Part shown: positions 26,678 to 35,898 of the stretch, in pieces
How the letters are laid out: each line of letters opens with the position of its first letter
Position numbering within the stretch: position 1 is the first letter of the stretch
DNA from: Nocardioides sp. Root1257
Lineage (GTDB): Bacteria > Actinomycetota > Actinomycetes > Propionibacteriales > Nocardioidaceae
Reading direction: 5' to 3'
Length of the DNA: 64,000 nt
Assembly (NCBI RefSeq): GCF_001425175.1
Contig: NZ_LMDV01000008.1
Coordinates: 204,490-268,489, forward strand
The notes under the pieces: generated by a model
Seen by the model: only the letters and a program-made list of their open reading frames with translations
Database searches by the model: none
Told to the model about the DNA's origin: nothing
Translations under genes and position numbers: made by a program

Positions 26678-27223
26678 ATGACCGAGCTCGTGCCGCCCGA
26701 CGTCCGCCTCCACGAGTCGTGGGCGGCGGCCGTCGCCGAGTTCGACGCGGCCGGTTCCACGCAGCACGGCTACGGGCTGTGGGACTTCCTGCCCCTCGAC
26801 ACGACCGAGGCGGGCTGCCGGAACGCGGTGGAGTTCCTGCTCGCACAGGCCGACCCGGCCACGCCGCTGCCCGAGCACCTGGTGCACTGCACCTACTTCT
26901 GGATCACCGAGGACGACACGTTCGTCGGCTACCTCGCGATGCGGCACTCGCTGACGCCGTGGCTGCTCGAGGAGGGCGGGCACATCGGCTACTCGGTGCG
27001 GCCGTCGCGCCGCAACGAGGGCCACGCGTCACGAGCCCTCGCGCTCGCCGTACGCCGTGCGCGGGAGCAGCTCGGCATCGACCGCGTGCTGGTCACCTGC
27101 GACGACGACAACGAGGCCTCGCGGCGCACCATCGAGCACTGCGGTGGCGTCTTCGAGGATGAGCGTCAGGGCAAGCTGCGCTACTGGATCGACACCGCGG
27201 GAGCCGCACCCGAAATGAAGTGA
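26678..27223 (+). CDS. GNAT-family N-acetyltransferase
   Basis: This 181-residue protein shows the GNAT core: TFVGYLAMRHSLT, then GGHIGYSVRPSRRNEGHASRALALAVRRA (motif A, acetyl-CoA pyrophosphate loop R-x-x-G-x-A) and RVLVTCDDDNEASRRTIEHCGG (motif B). The layout resembles YjaB/RimI-like acetyltransferases of unknown substrate. It diverges from the thioesterase gene across 50 bp. The 138 bp downstream, up to tRNA-Lys, holds nothing recognisable. Confidence 0.88.
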   Translation: MTELVPPDVRLHESWAAAVAEFDAAGSTQHGYGLWDFLPLDTTEAGCRNAVEFLLAQADPATPLPEHLVHCTYFWITEDDTFVGYLAMRHSLTPWLLEEGGHIGYSVRPSRRNEGHASRALALAVRRAREQLGIDRVLVTCDDDNEASRRTIEHCGGVFEDERQGKLRYWIDTAGAAPEMK

Positions 27224-27361
27224 ACCGCCGGGGTCTCGGGCCACCGACGGTTCAACTCTGGGGAAGATTAGGGGTCCCTGAGCGCGCTGGAAAGGTCTGG
27301 GCTGAAACCCTGGGGTCCGAGTAGCCCGCCCGCTCGACCAGGTGGACAGGGCTCCCACTGG

Positions 27362-27434
27362 TAGGCCCCGTGGGACTCGAACCCACAACCCGCGGATTAA
27401 AAGTCCGATGCTCTGCCAATTGAGCTAGGGGCCC
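27362..27434 (-). tRNA. tRNA-Lys (anticodon TTT)
   Basis: On the minus strand a 73-nt cloverleaf begins GGGCCCC, pairing with GGGGCCT with one G-T pair. The D-arm is TAGCTCAATTGGCAGAGC, and the anticodon loop CTTTTAA gives TTT. The T-arm is GTGGGTTCGAGTCCCAC. The discriminator is A and CCA is encoded (27361-27359). Confidence 0.95.
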
Positions 27435-27556
27435 CGCGGCCGAGCCTACCGGCGGCGCGCGGCGTGCAGGATGCCCGGTGGTTGTTTCTTCAAGGTTTCC
27501 GCAAGGGTTGCGGCATCCCCTTGGGAGCACCCAGGCGCGCGGCTAACGTTGTCCTC

Positions 27557-27596
27557 ACAAGCCGCGCTGGTGACCCGAGACGCCAGCGCGGCTTGT
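27557..27596. terminator. Strong hairpin between the GAP-like gene and tRNA-Lys
   Basis: CAAGCCGCGCTGG pairs with CCAGCGCGGCTTG around a 12-nt loop. On the plus strand it is followed by TTTCTATTT; on the minus strand it lies 36 bp after the end of the membrane protein gene, which it probably terminates. A second small hairpin (CCGCAA/TTGCGG) is at about 27495-27512. Confidence 0.75.
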
Positions 27597-27631
27597 TTCT
27601 ATTTCGCCCGCGTCTCGCGCCGTACGTCGGG

Positions 27632-28306
27632 TCAGAGGCCGCCGACGCCCTGGCCGAGCAGCACGGTGCCGATCACGAGCAGCAGCACGCTCATCACGGC
27701 GACGTTGTTGGCCTGCAGCCAGACGCGCAGCTCGTCGAGGGGCCCGCGCAGTCGCTCGTGCGCGACGAGGAAGCCGAGCACCGGGAGGGCGACGGTGCTC
27801 GCCGCGATCAGGGTGAAGACTGCGATGGCTCCGACGGCCTGCCCCGTGCCGATGCCGGCGCCGCCGACGGCCGACCCGGCAGCCACGCACATGAGCAGGT
27901 TCTTCGGGTTGATCGCGGACAGCACGAACCCGAGCCCGACAGCCTTGACCGGGGTGAACGAGTCGATCGCCGCCATCCACCGGGGCAGGGGCGCGTCCTC
28001 GCCCGGCCGCGGGCGTCGGCGCCACTGCCGGACCGCGACGAGCAGCAGGAGGACGCCCAGCACGACCTTGATCCACGACGAGGCCGTCGAGGAGTCGTCG
28101 CTGCCGTCGTCCAGGCCAGCCGACGAGGCGATCAGCGTGAACACGGCTGTCGCCGCGACGATGCCGGAGACCCACCCGGCGAGGAAGCCGATGCTGGTCC
28201 CGCGGGCCCGCGGCGCGAGCAGCATCAGGATCGTGGCGATGATCGGGACGGGGCTGATCGCGACGCCGAGGGCGAGGGGCAGCAGGTCCCCGAGGACTCG
28301 GTTCAC
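27632..28306 (-). CDS. GAP/Sap-like multispanning membrane protein
   Basis: About 224 residues with six hydrophobic helices. The N-terminal LLPLALGVAISPVPIIATILMLL and the internal FVLSAINPKNLLMCVAAGSAVG are typical of the GAP (SfLAP/Sap) family related to LysE exporters, which in mycobacteria is linked to glycolipid export. The substrate here is unknown. The start is uncertain: GTG 28306 lies right after GGGGAGG, too close for a good ribosome site, and in-frame GTG/TTG codons exist up to 28357. It is transcribed away from the cold-shock gene. Confidence 0.78.
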   Translation of the reverse strand: MNRVLGDLLPLALGVAISPVPIIATILMLLAPRARGTSIGFLAGWVSGIVAATAVFTLIASSAGLDDGSDDSSTASSWIKVVLGVLLLLVAVRQWRRRPRPGEDAPLPRWMAAIDSFTPVKAVGLGFVLSAINPKNLLMCVAAGSAVGGAGIGTGQAVGAIAVFTLIAASTVALPVLGFLVAHERLRGPLDELRVWLQANNVAVMSVLLLVIGTVLLGQGVGGL

Positions 28307-28599
28307 CTCCCCAGAGTGGCGCACGGATGACCGGTTCGTCACTGCGCCGTAGCACAACCTTCATCCGCGAACTGAGAAAAGGCGGCCGAGAAGGTTCGTT
28401 CTCCAGCGATGGTTGGTAACGTGTGTTCTGCAACAGGTGCAAGTTCCAGCAGGTATGACGCCGGCGGAGTTTGTGATCCAACGGCGTTTCTTCTTGCGTG
28501 TGTCTACCACTCACGTGAAGTCGGAGCGACGTGTCACCGCATCTGGTGTGGGACCGTCGAAGTGACGGTCTCTCGCCCCGACAGAGGAGTAACGAGCAC

Positions 28600-28803
28600 A
28601 TGGCTCAGGGCACCGTTAAGTGGTTCAACGCAGAAAAGGGCTTCGGCTTCATCGCTCAGGACGGCGGCGGCGACGACGTCTTCGTTCACTACTCGGCGAT
28701 TCAGACCCAGGGCTACAAGTCCCTGGACGAGAACCAGAAGGTCGAGTTCGAGGTCACCCAGGGTCCCAAGGGCCCGCAGGCGGAGAACGTCCGCGCGCTG
28801 TGA
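28600..28803 (+). CDS. cspA: Cold-shock protein, CspA family
   Basis: This 67-residue OB-fold protein has both RNA-binding motifs: [12 protein letters not shown] (RNP1) and DVFVHYSAI (RNP2). ATG 28600 is preceded by AGAGGAG at good spacing; longer in-frame starts are not credible because the CSD begins at once. These proteins bind single-stranded RNA and DNA as RNA chaperones. The gene-free leader of nearly 300 bp (28307-28599) may carry a long 5' UTR, as many csp mRNAs have, but no defined thermosensor was identified. A strong terminator follows. Confidence 0.96.
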   Translation: MAQGTVKWFNAEKGFGFIAQDGGGDDVFVHYSAIQTQGYKSLDENQKVEFEVTQGPKGPQAENVRAL

Positions 28804-28830
28804 TCTGACGGCCGTCCGAGCGACGGCCTG

Positions 28831-28860
28831 AAGGGGTCCCACCTTCGGGTGGGGCCCCTT
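28831..28860 (+). terminator. Terminator after cspA
   Basis: AAGGGGTCCCACC pairs with GGTGGGGCCCCTT (one T-G pair) around a TTCG tetraloop, 28 bp after the stop and followed by CATCAATTT. Confidence 0.9.
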
Positions 28861-29007
28861 CATCAATTTCGACGGGTCCCCTCGGAGCAGGAGGCATGGC
28901 CCGTTCGGGTCAGATTTCGGGTGGTCGCGTTTGTGGGCGTGACGGTCGGGCACGCTGGGCGTTAGGGAGGTCACCGGGTGAAGCAGTCGAGAGCAGGGAG
29001 AGATCAC

Positions 29008-29172
29008 GTGCACGATCAGTTCGACATCTCCCTCGAGGACTCGGATCTCCTCGGCGAGGTCGAGCTCACGACCAACCTGATCATCGCGGCCAGTGAGTCC
29101 GACGATCACCTCTCCGTCGACGAGATCGACCGGATCCTCGGGGTGGTTCCCCCACCGCGGAGCGAGGCCTGA
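29008..29172 (+). CDS. Small acidic protein, unknown function
   Basis: A 54-residue protein is predicted from GTG 29008, placed 5-6 bases after GGGAGAG; an in-frame GTG 10 codons earlier is also possible. It is strongly acidic, with the pattern SLEDSDLLGEVELTTNLIIAA and a C-terminal SVDEIDRILGV that looks like two amphipathic helices. The coding region has normal high-GC third positions. I recall similar short acidic proteins in actinobacteria but no assigned function. It lies just upstream of the copper regulator but is probably separate, because the csoR promoter lies between. Confidence 0.6.
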   Translation: MHDQFDISLEDSDLLGEVELTTNLIIAASESDDHLSVDEIDRILGVVPPPRSEA

Positions 29173-29191
29173 CCTCGAGCCCTCTGGTCCT

Positions 29192-29208
29192 ATACCCCTC
29201 AGGGGTAT
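29192..29208. promoter_or_regulatory. CsoR operator (copper-responsive palindrome)
   Basis: ATACCCCT-C-AGGGGTAT is a perfect 17-bp palindrome matching the known CsoR operator pattern with its GGGGTA-type arms. It overlaps a probable -10 element TATGCT (29206-29211), which lies seven bases before the csoR ATG. Binding would therefore block RNA polymerase directly, and the transcript would be leaderless. Confidence 0.9.
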
Positions 29209-29218
29209 GCTCGGGACC

Positions 29219-29512
29219 ATGACTGAGCACCAGCACGGGTACATCCAGCGCAAGGATGACTACCTCCGCCGACTGCGTCGCATCGAGGGCCAGGCTCGCG
29301 GCCTGCAGCGCATGGTCGAGGAGGAGCAGTACTGCATCGACATCCTCACCCAGGTGGCCGCGATGACGAAGGCCCTCCAGGCGGTCTCCATCGGCCTGGT
29401 CGAGGAGCACCTGAGCCACTGCGTCGTCGACGCCGCTCGCTCCAGCGACGCGGAGGCCCAGGAGAAGATCGGCGAGGCCGTCGAGGCCATCACCCGGCTG
29501 GTGAAGTCATGA
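29219..29512 (+). CDS. csoR: Copper-sensing repressor CsoR
   Basis: This 97-residue all-helical repressor shows the CsoR/RcnR signature YLRRLRRIEGQARGLQRM. The Cu(I) ligands are all present with M. tuberculosis CsoR spacing: Cys39, His64 and Cys68. Apo-CsoR binds its operator and copper releases it. The operator lies immediately upstream, so the gene is autoregulated. It overlaps copZ by ATGA. No copA P-type ATPase follows; the next gene is on the opposite strand, so the efflux pump must be encoded elsewhere. Confidence 0.96.
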   Translation: MTEHQHGYIQRKDDYLRRLRRIEGQARGLQRMVEEEQYCIDILTQVAAMTKALQAVSIGLVEEHLSHCVVDAARSSDAEAQEKIGEAVEAITRLVKS

Positions 29513-29712
29513 CGACGTCGGTGTGGCAGGTGAGCGGCATGACGTGCGAGCACTGCGTCTCCGCCGTGCGCCAGGAGGTCGGCGAGCTCGGTGGGGTCCA
29601 CGCGGTCGACGTGGTGCTCGAGACCGGCGCGGTCACCGTGACCGGGGAGGCGCAGCCCGACCGGGCGTCGATGGCGGCCGCGGTCGAGGAGGCCGGCTAC
29701 CAGCTGGTCTGA
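29509..29712 (+). CDS. copZ: Copper chaperone CopZ (heavy-metal-associated domain)
   Basis: A single 67-residue HMA domain with GMTCEHC, the MxCxxC Cu(I) site, and the ferredoxin-like order VWQVSGMTC / VSAVRQEVGEL / VDVVLETGAVTV / VEEAGYQLV. It carries Cu(I) in the cytoplasm to CsoR or to a P-type ATPase. ATGA overlap with csoR implies translational coupling and shared copper induction. Confidence 0.95.
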   Translation: MTTSVWQVSGMTCEHCVSAVRQEVGELGGVHAVDVVLETGAVTVTGEAQPDRASMAAAVEEAGYQLV

Positions 29713-29726
29713 GGCAACCGGCTGAC

Positions 29727-30785
29727 TCAGCAGGTCGCGAACAGCACCGGGCCCGACGACAGGTCCGAGAAGACGTACTCGCCGGAGCGCGGCACGAGGT
29801 CGAGGGTGACCAGGTCGCCCTCCGCCGTGGCCGATCCCACCGAGAACCGGTCCGTGAAGTCCCCGCCCTGGCCGGGCGCCGGACCGGCCGCCAGCGCCGC
29901 CCGGCTCGCCGCGTTCGTCCGGGCCTGGTCGTCGCTCGCGAACGCCATCACCGCGCGCACGTGGCCGCCGGGCTGGACCGAGAGGGCGTACGCCGTCATC
30001 GGGTCGACCGTCCCGGCCTCCTCGACGAGCCGGTCGGCGGTGGCCTGGTCGTCGGCGTCCGCCTGGCTCATCGCCAGCGTCGAGCAGGCGTTGTCGCCGT
30101 CGTACACGGCGGCCGTCACCGGCTCCCCGGAGGCCTCGACCACCGACCTGACCGGGTCGGACAGGTGGTCGTCGCCCATCCCGTCGACCACCTGCTGCAG
30201 GTAGTCGCTGCGATCGCTCGTCAGGACGAGGCCGCGGTCGGCGTCGAGCGCGACGTACTGGAGCTCGGGGGACAGGTCCGCGCCGATCTCCGGCAGCAGG
30301 GAGTCCCCGCCGATCCAGACCCCGTCCTCGGTCCCGGGGCGCGTGAACCCGGCGTCCTCCAGGTCGTCGCCGACGGCGTCCAGGTCGTCGTCCGGGAGCC
30401 GGAGGATGACGACCGCGCCGGCGGTGGACTGGCTGAAGAGCTCCCACTCGACGTTGGCGGGGGAGAAGCCGAAGTGCGCCTGGAGCACCGGCGCCGACTG
30501 CACCAGTGCCGACGCGGAGGTGAGGTCCTGGTCGAACGCGTCGTCGAGGAAGCCCTGCACGTCGTCGGCCGACGAGGTCGCGTCGAGGTCGGCACCGGTC
30601 TTGCCGCGCACCGCGGCCCAGTCCGTCCACGACAGCCGAGCGGCGTCGGCGGGGGCGTACGACGCGGCCTGCGCGAACGCGGTCGTGTCCCGGTCGCGCC
30701 ACCAGTGGACGCCGACGACGGCGAGTGCCGCGAGCAGGGCCAGACCCACCACCGCCACCACGACCACGGTCACGCGCTTGGACAA
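29727..30785 (-). CDS. Membrane-anchored DUF3352-like protein
   Basis: The protein has 352 residues from TTG 30785, which sits eight bases after AGAGGAG; a GTG four codons further is the alternative. An N-terminal transmembrane helix (VTVVVVAVVGLALLAALAVV) is followed by a large extracytoplasmic domain that begins YAPADAARLSWTDWAAVRG, as in actinobacterial DUF3352 proteins. The domain contains two Cys residues (one in DNACSTL, one as the last residue) that could form a disulfide. The function is unknown. It diverges from mutT1. Confidence 0.75.
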   Translation of the reverse strand: MSKRVTVVVVAVVGLALLAALAVVGVHWWRDRDTTAFAQAASYAPADAARLSWTDWAAVRGKTGADLDATSSADDVQGFLDDAFDQDLTSASALVQSAPVLQAHFGFSPANVEWELFSQSTAGAVVILRLPDDDLDAVGDDLEDAGFTRPGTEDGVWIGGDSLLPEIGADLSPELQYVALDADRGLVLTSDRSDYLQQVVDGMGDDHLSDPVRSVVEASGEPVTAAVYDGDNACSTLAMSQADADDQATADRLVEEAGTVDPMTAYALSVQPGGHVRAVMAFASDDQARTNAASRAALAAGPAPGQGGDFTDRFSVGSATAEGDLVTLDLVPRSGEYVFSDLSSGPVLFATC

Positions 30786-30830
30786 GGGTCGGGTCTCCTC
30801 TTCGGGCCGGGCTGGTGTGAGACTAGCCGC

Positions 30831-31691
30831 ATGGCCACGAAGGACGTGCTCGCCGCGGGTGCCGTCGTCTTCCGCCCCGGCAAGCGGGTGCTCCTGGTGC
30901 ACCGCCCGCGCTACGACGACTGGTCCTTCCCGAAGGGGAAGCTCGACCGGGGCGAGCACGTCACCGGGGCGGCGGTCCGCGAGGTCGCCGAGGAGACCGG
31001 CCTGCACGTGCGGCTCGGGGTGCCGCTGTCCCCGCAGCGCTACCCGGTGACCGGCGGGCGCACCAAGCAGGTGTCGTACTGGGTCGGTCGCGTGGTCGGC
31101 AGCGACGACGTGTCCGACTACCGGAGCAACGACGAGATCGACGTCGTCGAGTGGGTTCCGTACGACGAGGCGATGGACCGGCTGACCTACGACTACGACC
31201 GGTCGACGCTGAAGGAGGCCCGGCCCCGGCGGCGTCGTACCCACGCGGTGATCGTGCTCCGGCACGGCGCGGCCCGGTCCCGGCGGGGCTGGGGCCAGGA
31301 CGATCGGCTGCGGCCGCTCATCCAGCTCGGCCGGAGCCAGGCGCAGCGGCTGGTGCCCGTGCTCGCGGCGTACGACGTCACGAAGATCGTCAGCTCGAGC
31401 AGCATGCGCTGCCTCGAGACCGTCACGCCGTACGCCGACACGACGGGGTGGGACCTCGAGCTGGACGACGGCGTGAGCGAGGAGGGAGCGAGCGCCGACT
31501 CGGTGGTCGACACGATCGACACGCTGATGGCGGCCGACGAGTCGTCGGTGCTCTGCACGCACCGCCCGGTGCTGCCCTCCGTCTTCGACGCGCTCGGTGT
31601 CGCGGACACCAAGCTGGACCCCGCGACGATGCTCGTGGTCCACCTGCGTCAGGGCACAGTGACCGCTACCGAACTCCACCGACTGGCCTGA
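30831..31691 (+). CDS. mutT1: MutT1-type Nudix hydrolase with C-terminal histidine phosphatase domain
   Basis: This 286-residue protein has two domains. The Nudix box at about 38-60 reads GKLDRGEHVTGAAVREVAEETGL, split here as GKLDRGEHVTG then AAVREVAEETGL. From about residue 138 a histidine-phosphatase domain starts with VLRHGAA and includes SSSSMRCLET and CTHRPVLP. This is the arrangement of mycobacterial MutT1, which removes 8-oxo-GTP and diadenosine polyphosphates. ATG 30831 follows GAGACT by six bases, so the mRNA may be leaderless. In actinobacteria mutT1 is often a neighbour of ppk, as it loosely is here (12 kb away). Confidence 0.92.
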   Translation: MATKDVLAAGAVVFRPGKRVLLVHRPRYDDWSFPKGKLDRGEHVTGAAVREVAEETGLHVRLGVPLSPQRYPVTGGRTKQVSYWVGRVVGSDDVSDYRSNDEIDVVEWVPYDEAMDRLTYDYDRSTLKEARPRRRRTHAVIVLRHGAARSRRGWGQDDRLRPLIQLGRSQAQRLVPVLAAYDVTKIVSSSSMRCLETVTPYADTTGWDLELDDGVSEEGASADSVVDTIDTLMAADESSVLCTHRPVLPSVFDALGVADTKLDPATMLVVHLRQGTVTATELHRLA

Positions 31692-31766
31692 GTCAACCGC
31701 TTCCGGGGCTTGTTCACGTGATTGCCGTCTCGTAAGCGACTGTCGGTCTCCGACTGGCCTATCCGA

Positions 31767-31788
31767 GTTCACCGCTCGTTCACCGACG
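31767..31788 (+). promoter_or_regulatory. PHO box upstream of pstS
   Basis: Two GTTCACC units occur exactly 11 bp apart (GTTCACCGCTC then GTTCACCGACG). This is the actinobacterial PHO box layout bound by PhoP/PhoB-type regulators during phosphate starvation. It lies about 70 bp before the pstS start, consistent with an activator site. Confidence 0.85.
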
Positions 31789-31859
31789 ACCCCGGAACCG
31801 TCCACTTCCGCTCCTTAACTTCGATGGCGTCACAGACATAGAAGACAGAGGAGTCTGAA

Positions 31860-32969
31860 GTGATCCGCACTTCCATCCGCCGGGCAGTCGTGCCCGGCAT
31901 CGCCGTCATCGCGCTCGCCGTCACCGGCTGCGGTGCCAGCAACGAGAGCGACGGCGGCAGCGCCTCCGACGGGGACAGCGGCACGAGCCTCAGCGGCGAG
32001 CTCGCCGGCGGCGGCGCCAGCTCGCAGGACTCGGCCCAGCAGGCCTGGCGGGCCGCCTTCCAGGGCGAGAACTCCGGCGTCACGATCACCTACGACCCGG
32101 TCGGTTCGGGCGCGGGCCGCGAGAGCTTCATCAGCGGCGCCTACCTGTTCGCGGGCACGGACTCCTACATCTCGGACGACGAGGGTGAGCTCACGAAGGC
32201 CACCGACACCTGCGGCGCCGAGCCGATCGAGGTCCCGGCGTACGTCAGCCCGATCGCCGTCATCTTCAACCTTCCGGGCGTCGACTCGCTCAACCTGGAC
32301 GCGAAGACGATCGCCGGCATCTTCGCCGGCAAGATCACGACCTGGGACGACGCGGCCATCGCCGCGCTCAACGACGGCGTCGACCTGCCGAGCACCAAGA
32401 TCGCCCCGGTGCACCGCTCCGATGACTCGGGCACGACGAAGAACTTCACCGACTACCTGAGCAAGGCCGGCGACGGTGCCTGGACCGACGACCCGTCCGA
32501 CACGTGGCCCCTCAAGGGTGGCGAGTCCGCGGAGGGCACCTCCGGCGTCGTCGCCGCGGTCAAGGGCGGCGAGGGCACCATCGGCTACGCCGACGACAGC
32601 CAGGCCGGCGGCCTCGGCAAGGTCTCGATCAAGGTCGGCGAGGCGTTCAACGCGCCGAGCGCCGACGGTGCCGCGAAGGCGCTCGAGGTCTCCAAGCCCG
32701 TCGAGGGCCGGGGCGAGGGCGACATGGCCTTCGACATCGACCGCACCACGACCGAGGAGGGCGCGTACCCGCTGCTGCTGACGTCGTACCTGCTGGCCTG
32801 CCCGACGTACGACGACGCGAACGACGCCGAGCTCGTGAAGGCGTTCCTGACCTACATCGTCTCCAGCGACGGTCAGCAGGCCGCCGCCGACGCCGCCGGG
32901 TCCGCCCCGCTGCCCGACTCGATCGCCCAGCAGGCGACCGACGCGGTCAGCGTCATCGCCGGCAAGTAG
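31860..32969 (+). CDS. pstS: Phosphate ABC transporter substrate-binding lipoprotein PstS
   Basis: The lipoprotein has 369 residues with lipobox AVTGC near residue 22 and a Gly/Ser/Asp-rich tether. The phosphate-binding lobe begins GGGASSQDSAQQAW. FAGTDSYISD and VHRSDDSGTTKNFTDYL are the conserved phosphate-contacting loops. The GTG start has AGAGGAG upstream. It captures inorganic phosphate outside the membrane for PstCAB. A PHO box precedes it and a stem-loop separates it from pstC, which usually allows higher PstS levels. Confidence 0.97.
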   Translation: MIRTSIRRAVVPGIAVIALAVTGCGASNESDGGSASDGDSGTSLSGELAGGGASSQDSAQQAWRAAFQGENSGVTITYDPVGSGAGRESFISGAYLFAGTDSYISDDEGELTKATDTCGAEPIEVPAYVSPIAVIFNLPGVDSLNLDAKTIAGIFAGKITTWDDAAIAALNDGVDLPSTKIAPVHRSDDSGTTKNFTDYLSKAGDGAWTDDPSDTWPLKGGESAEGTSGVVAAVKGGEGTIGYADDSQAGGLGKVSIKVGEAFNAPSADGAAKALEVSKPVEGRGEGDMAFDIDRTTTEEGAYPLLLTSYLLACPTYDDANDAELVKAFLTYIVSSDGQQAAADAAGSAPLPDSIAQQATDAVSVIAGK

Positions 32970-32995
32970 TCAGCACGTCCAGATACACCTGTGGT

Positions 32996-33028
32996 GTGCG
33001 GCGGCCCGGATGCACCGGGTCGCCGCAC
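32996..33028 (+). promoter_or_regulatory. Intergenic stem-loop between pstS and pstC
   Basis: GTGCGGCG-CCCG pairs with CGGG-CGCCGCAC, slightly imperfect, around a 7-nt loop. It lies 26 bp after the pstS stop. It probably attenuates read-through or protects the pstS mRNA end, giving more binding protein than permease. Confidence 0.6.
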
Positions 33029-33052
33029 TCCCATGAACCCCAGGAGCCATGA

Positions 33053-33973
33053 GTGCCCCGCAACAAGCCGGTGACCAGCGTCGGCGACACCGTGTTCGCC
33101 GGCGTCGCCCGGACCGCCGCGTTGGCCATCATGCTGGCGCTGGCCGGCGTCTTCGTCTTCCTCTTCATCGAGGGCTTCCCGGGCCTCAGCGCCCCGACCG
33201 ACGTCTACCGGCCCGCCGAGGACTTCCTGTCGTACGTCGGTCCGCTGGTCTTCGGCACGATCTGGGCGGCGCTGGTGGCCCTGATCATCGCCGTGCCGTT
33301 CGCGATCGGGATCGCGCTCTTCATCTCGCACTACGCGCCCGCGCGTCTGGCCGTGCCGATCGCCTACGTGATCGACCTGCTCGCCGCCGTGCCGAGCGTC
33401 GTCTACGGCCTCTGGGGTGGCCTGGCGCTGGCGCAGGCGCTGAAGCCGGTCCTGGTGTGGCTCGACACCCACCTCGGCTTCATCCCGCTCTTCGTCGGTC
33501 CCGCCTCGGTGACCGGTCGCACCATGCTCACCGCGGCCATCGTGCTCGCGATCATGATCGTCCCGATCGTCACCGCGATCTCGCGTGAGATCTTCGCCCA
33601 GACGCCCCGCCTCCACGAGGAGGCCGCGATGGCCCTGGGCGCCACGCGCTGGGAGATGATCCGGCTGGCCGTCTTCCCCTACGCGCGATCCGGCGTCATC
33701 TCGGCCGTGATGCTCGGCCTGGGCCGGGCCCTCGGCGAGACGATGGCCGTCGCCATGGTCCTGTCGGCGACGCAGGTCGTGACCCTGAACCTGATCTCGG
33801 ACACCAACCCCGCCACCATCGCGTCCAACATCGCCTCCAACTACAAGGAGGCGAGCCCGGACCGGCAGGCCGTGCTGATCGCGACGGGCCTGGTGCTCTT
33901 CGCGGTCACCTTCGCGGTGAACTTCGCCGCCCGGATGGTGATCGCCCGCGGCGAGAGGAAGATCGCGCGATGA
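33053..33973 (+). CDS. pstC: Phosphate ABC transporter permease PstC
   Basis: This 306-residue inner-membrane protein has six helices. The cytoplasmic EAA loop reads [42 protein letters not shown] and [13 protein letters not shown] are classic PstC segments. GTG 33053 was chosen since it immediately precedes the conserved N-terminus and follows CAGGAG. Its end overlaps pstA by ATGA. Confidence 0.96.
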   Translation: MPRNKPVTSVGDTVFAGVARTAALAIMLALAGVFVFLFIEGFPGLSAPTDVYRPAEDFLSYVGPLVFGTIWAALVALIIAVPFAIGIALFISHYAPARLAVPIAYVIDLLAAVPSVVYGLWGGLALAQALKPVLVWLDTHLGFIPLFVGPASVTGRTMLTAAIVLAIMIVPIVTAISREIFAQTPRLHEEAAMALGATRWEMIRLAVFPYARSGVISAVMLGLGRALGETMAVAMVLSATQVVTLNLISDTNPATIASNIASNYKEASPDRQAVLIATGLVLFAVTFAVNFAARMVIARGERKIAR

Positions 33974-35064
33974 CGACCACTCCGATCGAGCCCGAGCTCA
34001 CCGGGATCGCCGCCGGTCTCGCGGCACCCCGCCTGCCGCGCATCGCGGTCATCCTGACCGCCGTGCTGGCGCTCGCGGTCTCCGGGCTGCTGGCCCTGCT
34101 CCTCGGCTGGGGCATCATCGCCCTGCTCGTCGTGGCGGTCATCCTCTTCGACATCGGGCTGCCGGTCTGGTCCCGGATCGTCGAGGGCGCGCGGTACGCC
34201 GCGGACCGCCTGACCACCTGCCTCGTCTACACGTCGTTCCTCGTCGTCCTCGTCCCGCTGGTCTGGCTGATCGGGCTGGTGCTCAAGAACGGCCTGTCCG
34301 CGATCAGCGTCGAGTTCCTCACCTACTCGATGCGCGGCGTGGTCGGCGAGGGCGGCGGCATCTACCACGCCCTGATGGGCACCCTGCTGGTGACGCTGGC
34401 GACCGCGATCATCTCGGTGCCGATCGGCATCTTCGCCGCGATCTACCTCGTCGAGTACGGCAAGGGCAACCGCCTCGCGCGGACGACGACGTTCCTGGTC
34501 GACGTGATGACCGGCATCCCGTCGATCGTCGCCGGCCTCTTCGCGCTGTCGCTCTTCGTGATCATCTTCGGCCCGGCGATCCGGATCGGCTTCGCCGGCT
34601 CGGTCGCGCTGTCGCTGCTGATGATCCCGACGGTGGTCCGCTCGACCGAGGAGATGCTGCGGCTGGTGCCGAGCGACCTGCGCGAGGCGTCGTACGCCCT
34701 GGGCATCTCGAAGTGGCGCACCATCGTCAAGGTGGTGCTGCCGACGGCCGTCGGTGGCATCGTGACCGGTGTGGTGCTGGCGATCTCCCGCGTGATCGGC
34801 GAGACGGCTCCGCTGCTGGTCGTGGCCGGCGCGACCGACTCGGTGAACATGAACCTGTTCAGCGGCCGGATGATGACGCTGCCCGTCTACATCTTCCAGC
34901 AGTACTCCCAGCCGGGCATCGTCCCCCACGACGGCGGCGACCCGCCCGGCTACGCGCGCGCCTGGGGCGCCGCGCTCGTCCTGATCGTCCTGGTGATGCT
35001 CCTGAACCTGATCGCCCGGATCATCGGCAAGATCTTCGCCCCCAAGACCGACCGGCGCCGTTGA
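33970..35064 (+). CDS. pstA: Phosphate ABC transporter permease PstA
   Basis: The 364-residue permease starts by ATGA overlap with pstC. An N-terminal region of about 100 residues with two additional hydrophobic helices precedes the canonical PstA core, a little longer than the E. coli protein. [39 protein letters not shown] (coupling loop) and [15 protein letters not shown] identify it. It forms the transmembrane channel with PstC. Confidence 0.95.
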   Translation: MTTTPIEPELTGIAAGLAAPRLPRIAVILTAVLALAVSGLLALLLGWGIIALLVVAVILFDIGLPVWSRIVEGARYAADRLTTCLVYTSFLVVLVPLVWLIGLVLKNGLSAISVEFLTYSMRGVVGEGGGIYHALMGTLLVTLATAIISVPIGIFAAIYLVEYGKGNRLARTTTFLVDVMTGIPSIVAGLFALSLFVIIFGPAIRIGFAGSVALSLLMIPTVVRSTEEMLRLVPSDLREASYALGISKWRTIVKVVLPTAVGGIVTGVVLAISRVIGETAPLLVVAGATDSVNMNLFSGRMMTLPVYIFQQYSQPGIVPHDGGDPPGYARAWGAALVLIVLVMLLNLIARIIGKIFAPKTDRRR

Positions 35065-35090
35065 GCCCGAAAGCTGAAACGAGAAATTCC

Positions 35091-35870
35091 ATGGCCAAGA
35101 GCATCGACGTCTCCGACCTGAACATCTACTACGGCGACTTCCTCGCCGTCGAGGGTGTCAACATGACCATCCGCGCCAAGGCGGTGACGGCCTTCATCGG
35201 GCCGTCCGGCTGCGGCAAGTCGACCTTCCTGCGCACCCTCAACCGGATGCACGAGGTGATCCCGGGCGCGCGCGTCGAGGGCAAGGTGGTCGTGTCCGGC
35301 CAGTCGCTCTACGACTCCTCGGTCGACCCCGTCGCCGTACGCCGGCAGATCGGCATGGTGTTCCAGCGCCCGAACCCGTTCCCGACGATGTCGATCTACG
35401 ACAACGTGATCGCGGGCTCGAAGCTGAACTCGAAGCGGCTCAAGAAGGCGGACGCCGACGCGATCGTCGAGAAGTCGCTGCGCGGCGCCAACCTCTGGAC
35501 CGAGGTCAAGGACCGGCTGAGCAAGCCCGGCATGGGGCTCTCCGGCGGCCAGCAGCAGCGCCTCTGCATCGCCCGCGCCATCGCGGTCGAGCCCGACGTG
35601 CTGCTCATGGACGAGCCCTGCTCGGCGCTGGACCCGATCTCGACCGCGGCGATCGAGGACCTGATCCAGGAGCTCAAGTCCGAGTACACGATCGTGATCG
35701 TGACCCACAACATGCAGCAGGCGGCGCGCGTCTCCGACGACACCGGCTTCTTCAACCTCAAGGCGACCGGCGAGCCCGGGCACCTGGTCGAGTTCAACCC
35801 GACCACGAAGATGTTCACCAACCCGGACGAGGAGTCCACCGAGGCCTACATCTCGGGTCGCTTCGGCTGA
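35091..35870 (+). CDS. pstB: Phosphate ABC transporter ATPase PstB
   Basis: This 259-residue ATPase has Walker [10 protein letters not shown], the PstB-specific [17 protein letters not shown], signature [15 protein letters not shown], Walker [14 protein letters not shown] and the switch [16 protein letters not shown] 35091 lies 26 bp after pstA. In-frame upstream codons overlap pstA and are ignored. It powers phosphate uptake and, in many bacteria, takes part in signalling phosphate status. Confidence 0.97.
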   Translation: MAKSIDVSDLNIYYGDFLAVEGVNMTIRAKAVTAFIGPSGCGKSTFLRTLNRMHEVIPGARVEGKVVVSGQSLYDSSVDPVAVRRQIGMVFQRPNPFPTMSIYDNVIAGSKLNSKRLKKADADAIVEKSLRGANLWTEVKDRLSKPGMGLSGGQQQRLCIARAIAVEPDVLLMDEPCSALDPISTAAIEDLIQELKSEYTIVIVTHNMQQAARVSDDTGFFNLKATGEPGHLVEFNPTTKMFTNPDEESTEAYISGRFG

Positions 35871-35898
35871 TTCGTCCACCGAAATCCTCAGGAACTCG

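Noticed and set aside
28307..28599. Riboswitch or defined RNA thermosensor before cspA
   Set aside because: The leader is long, but I could not identify a conserved fold by eye.
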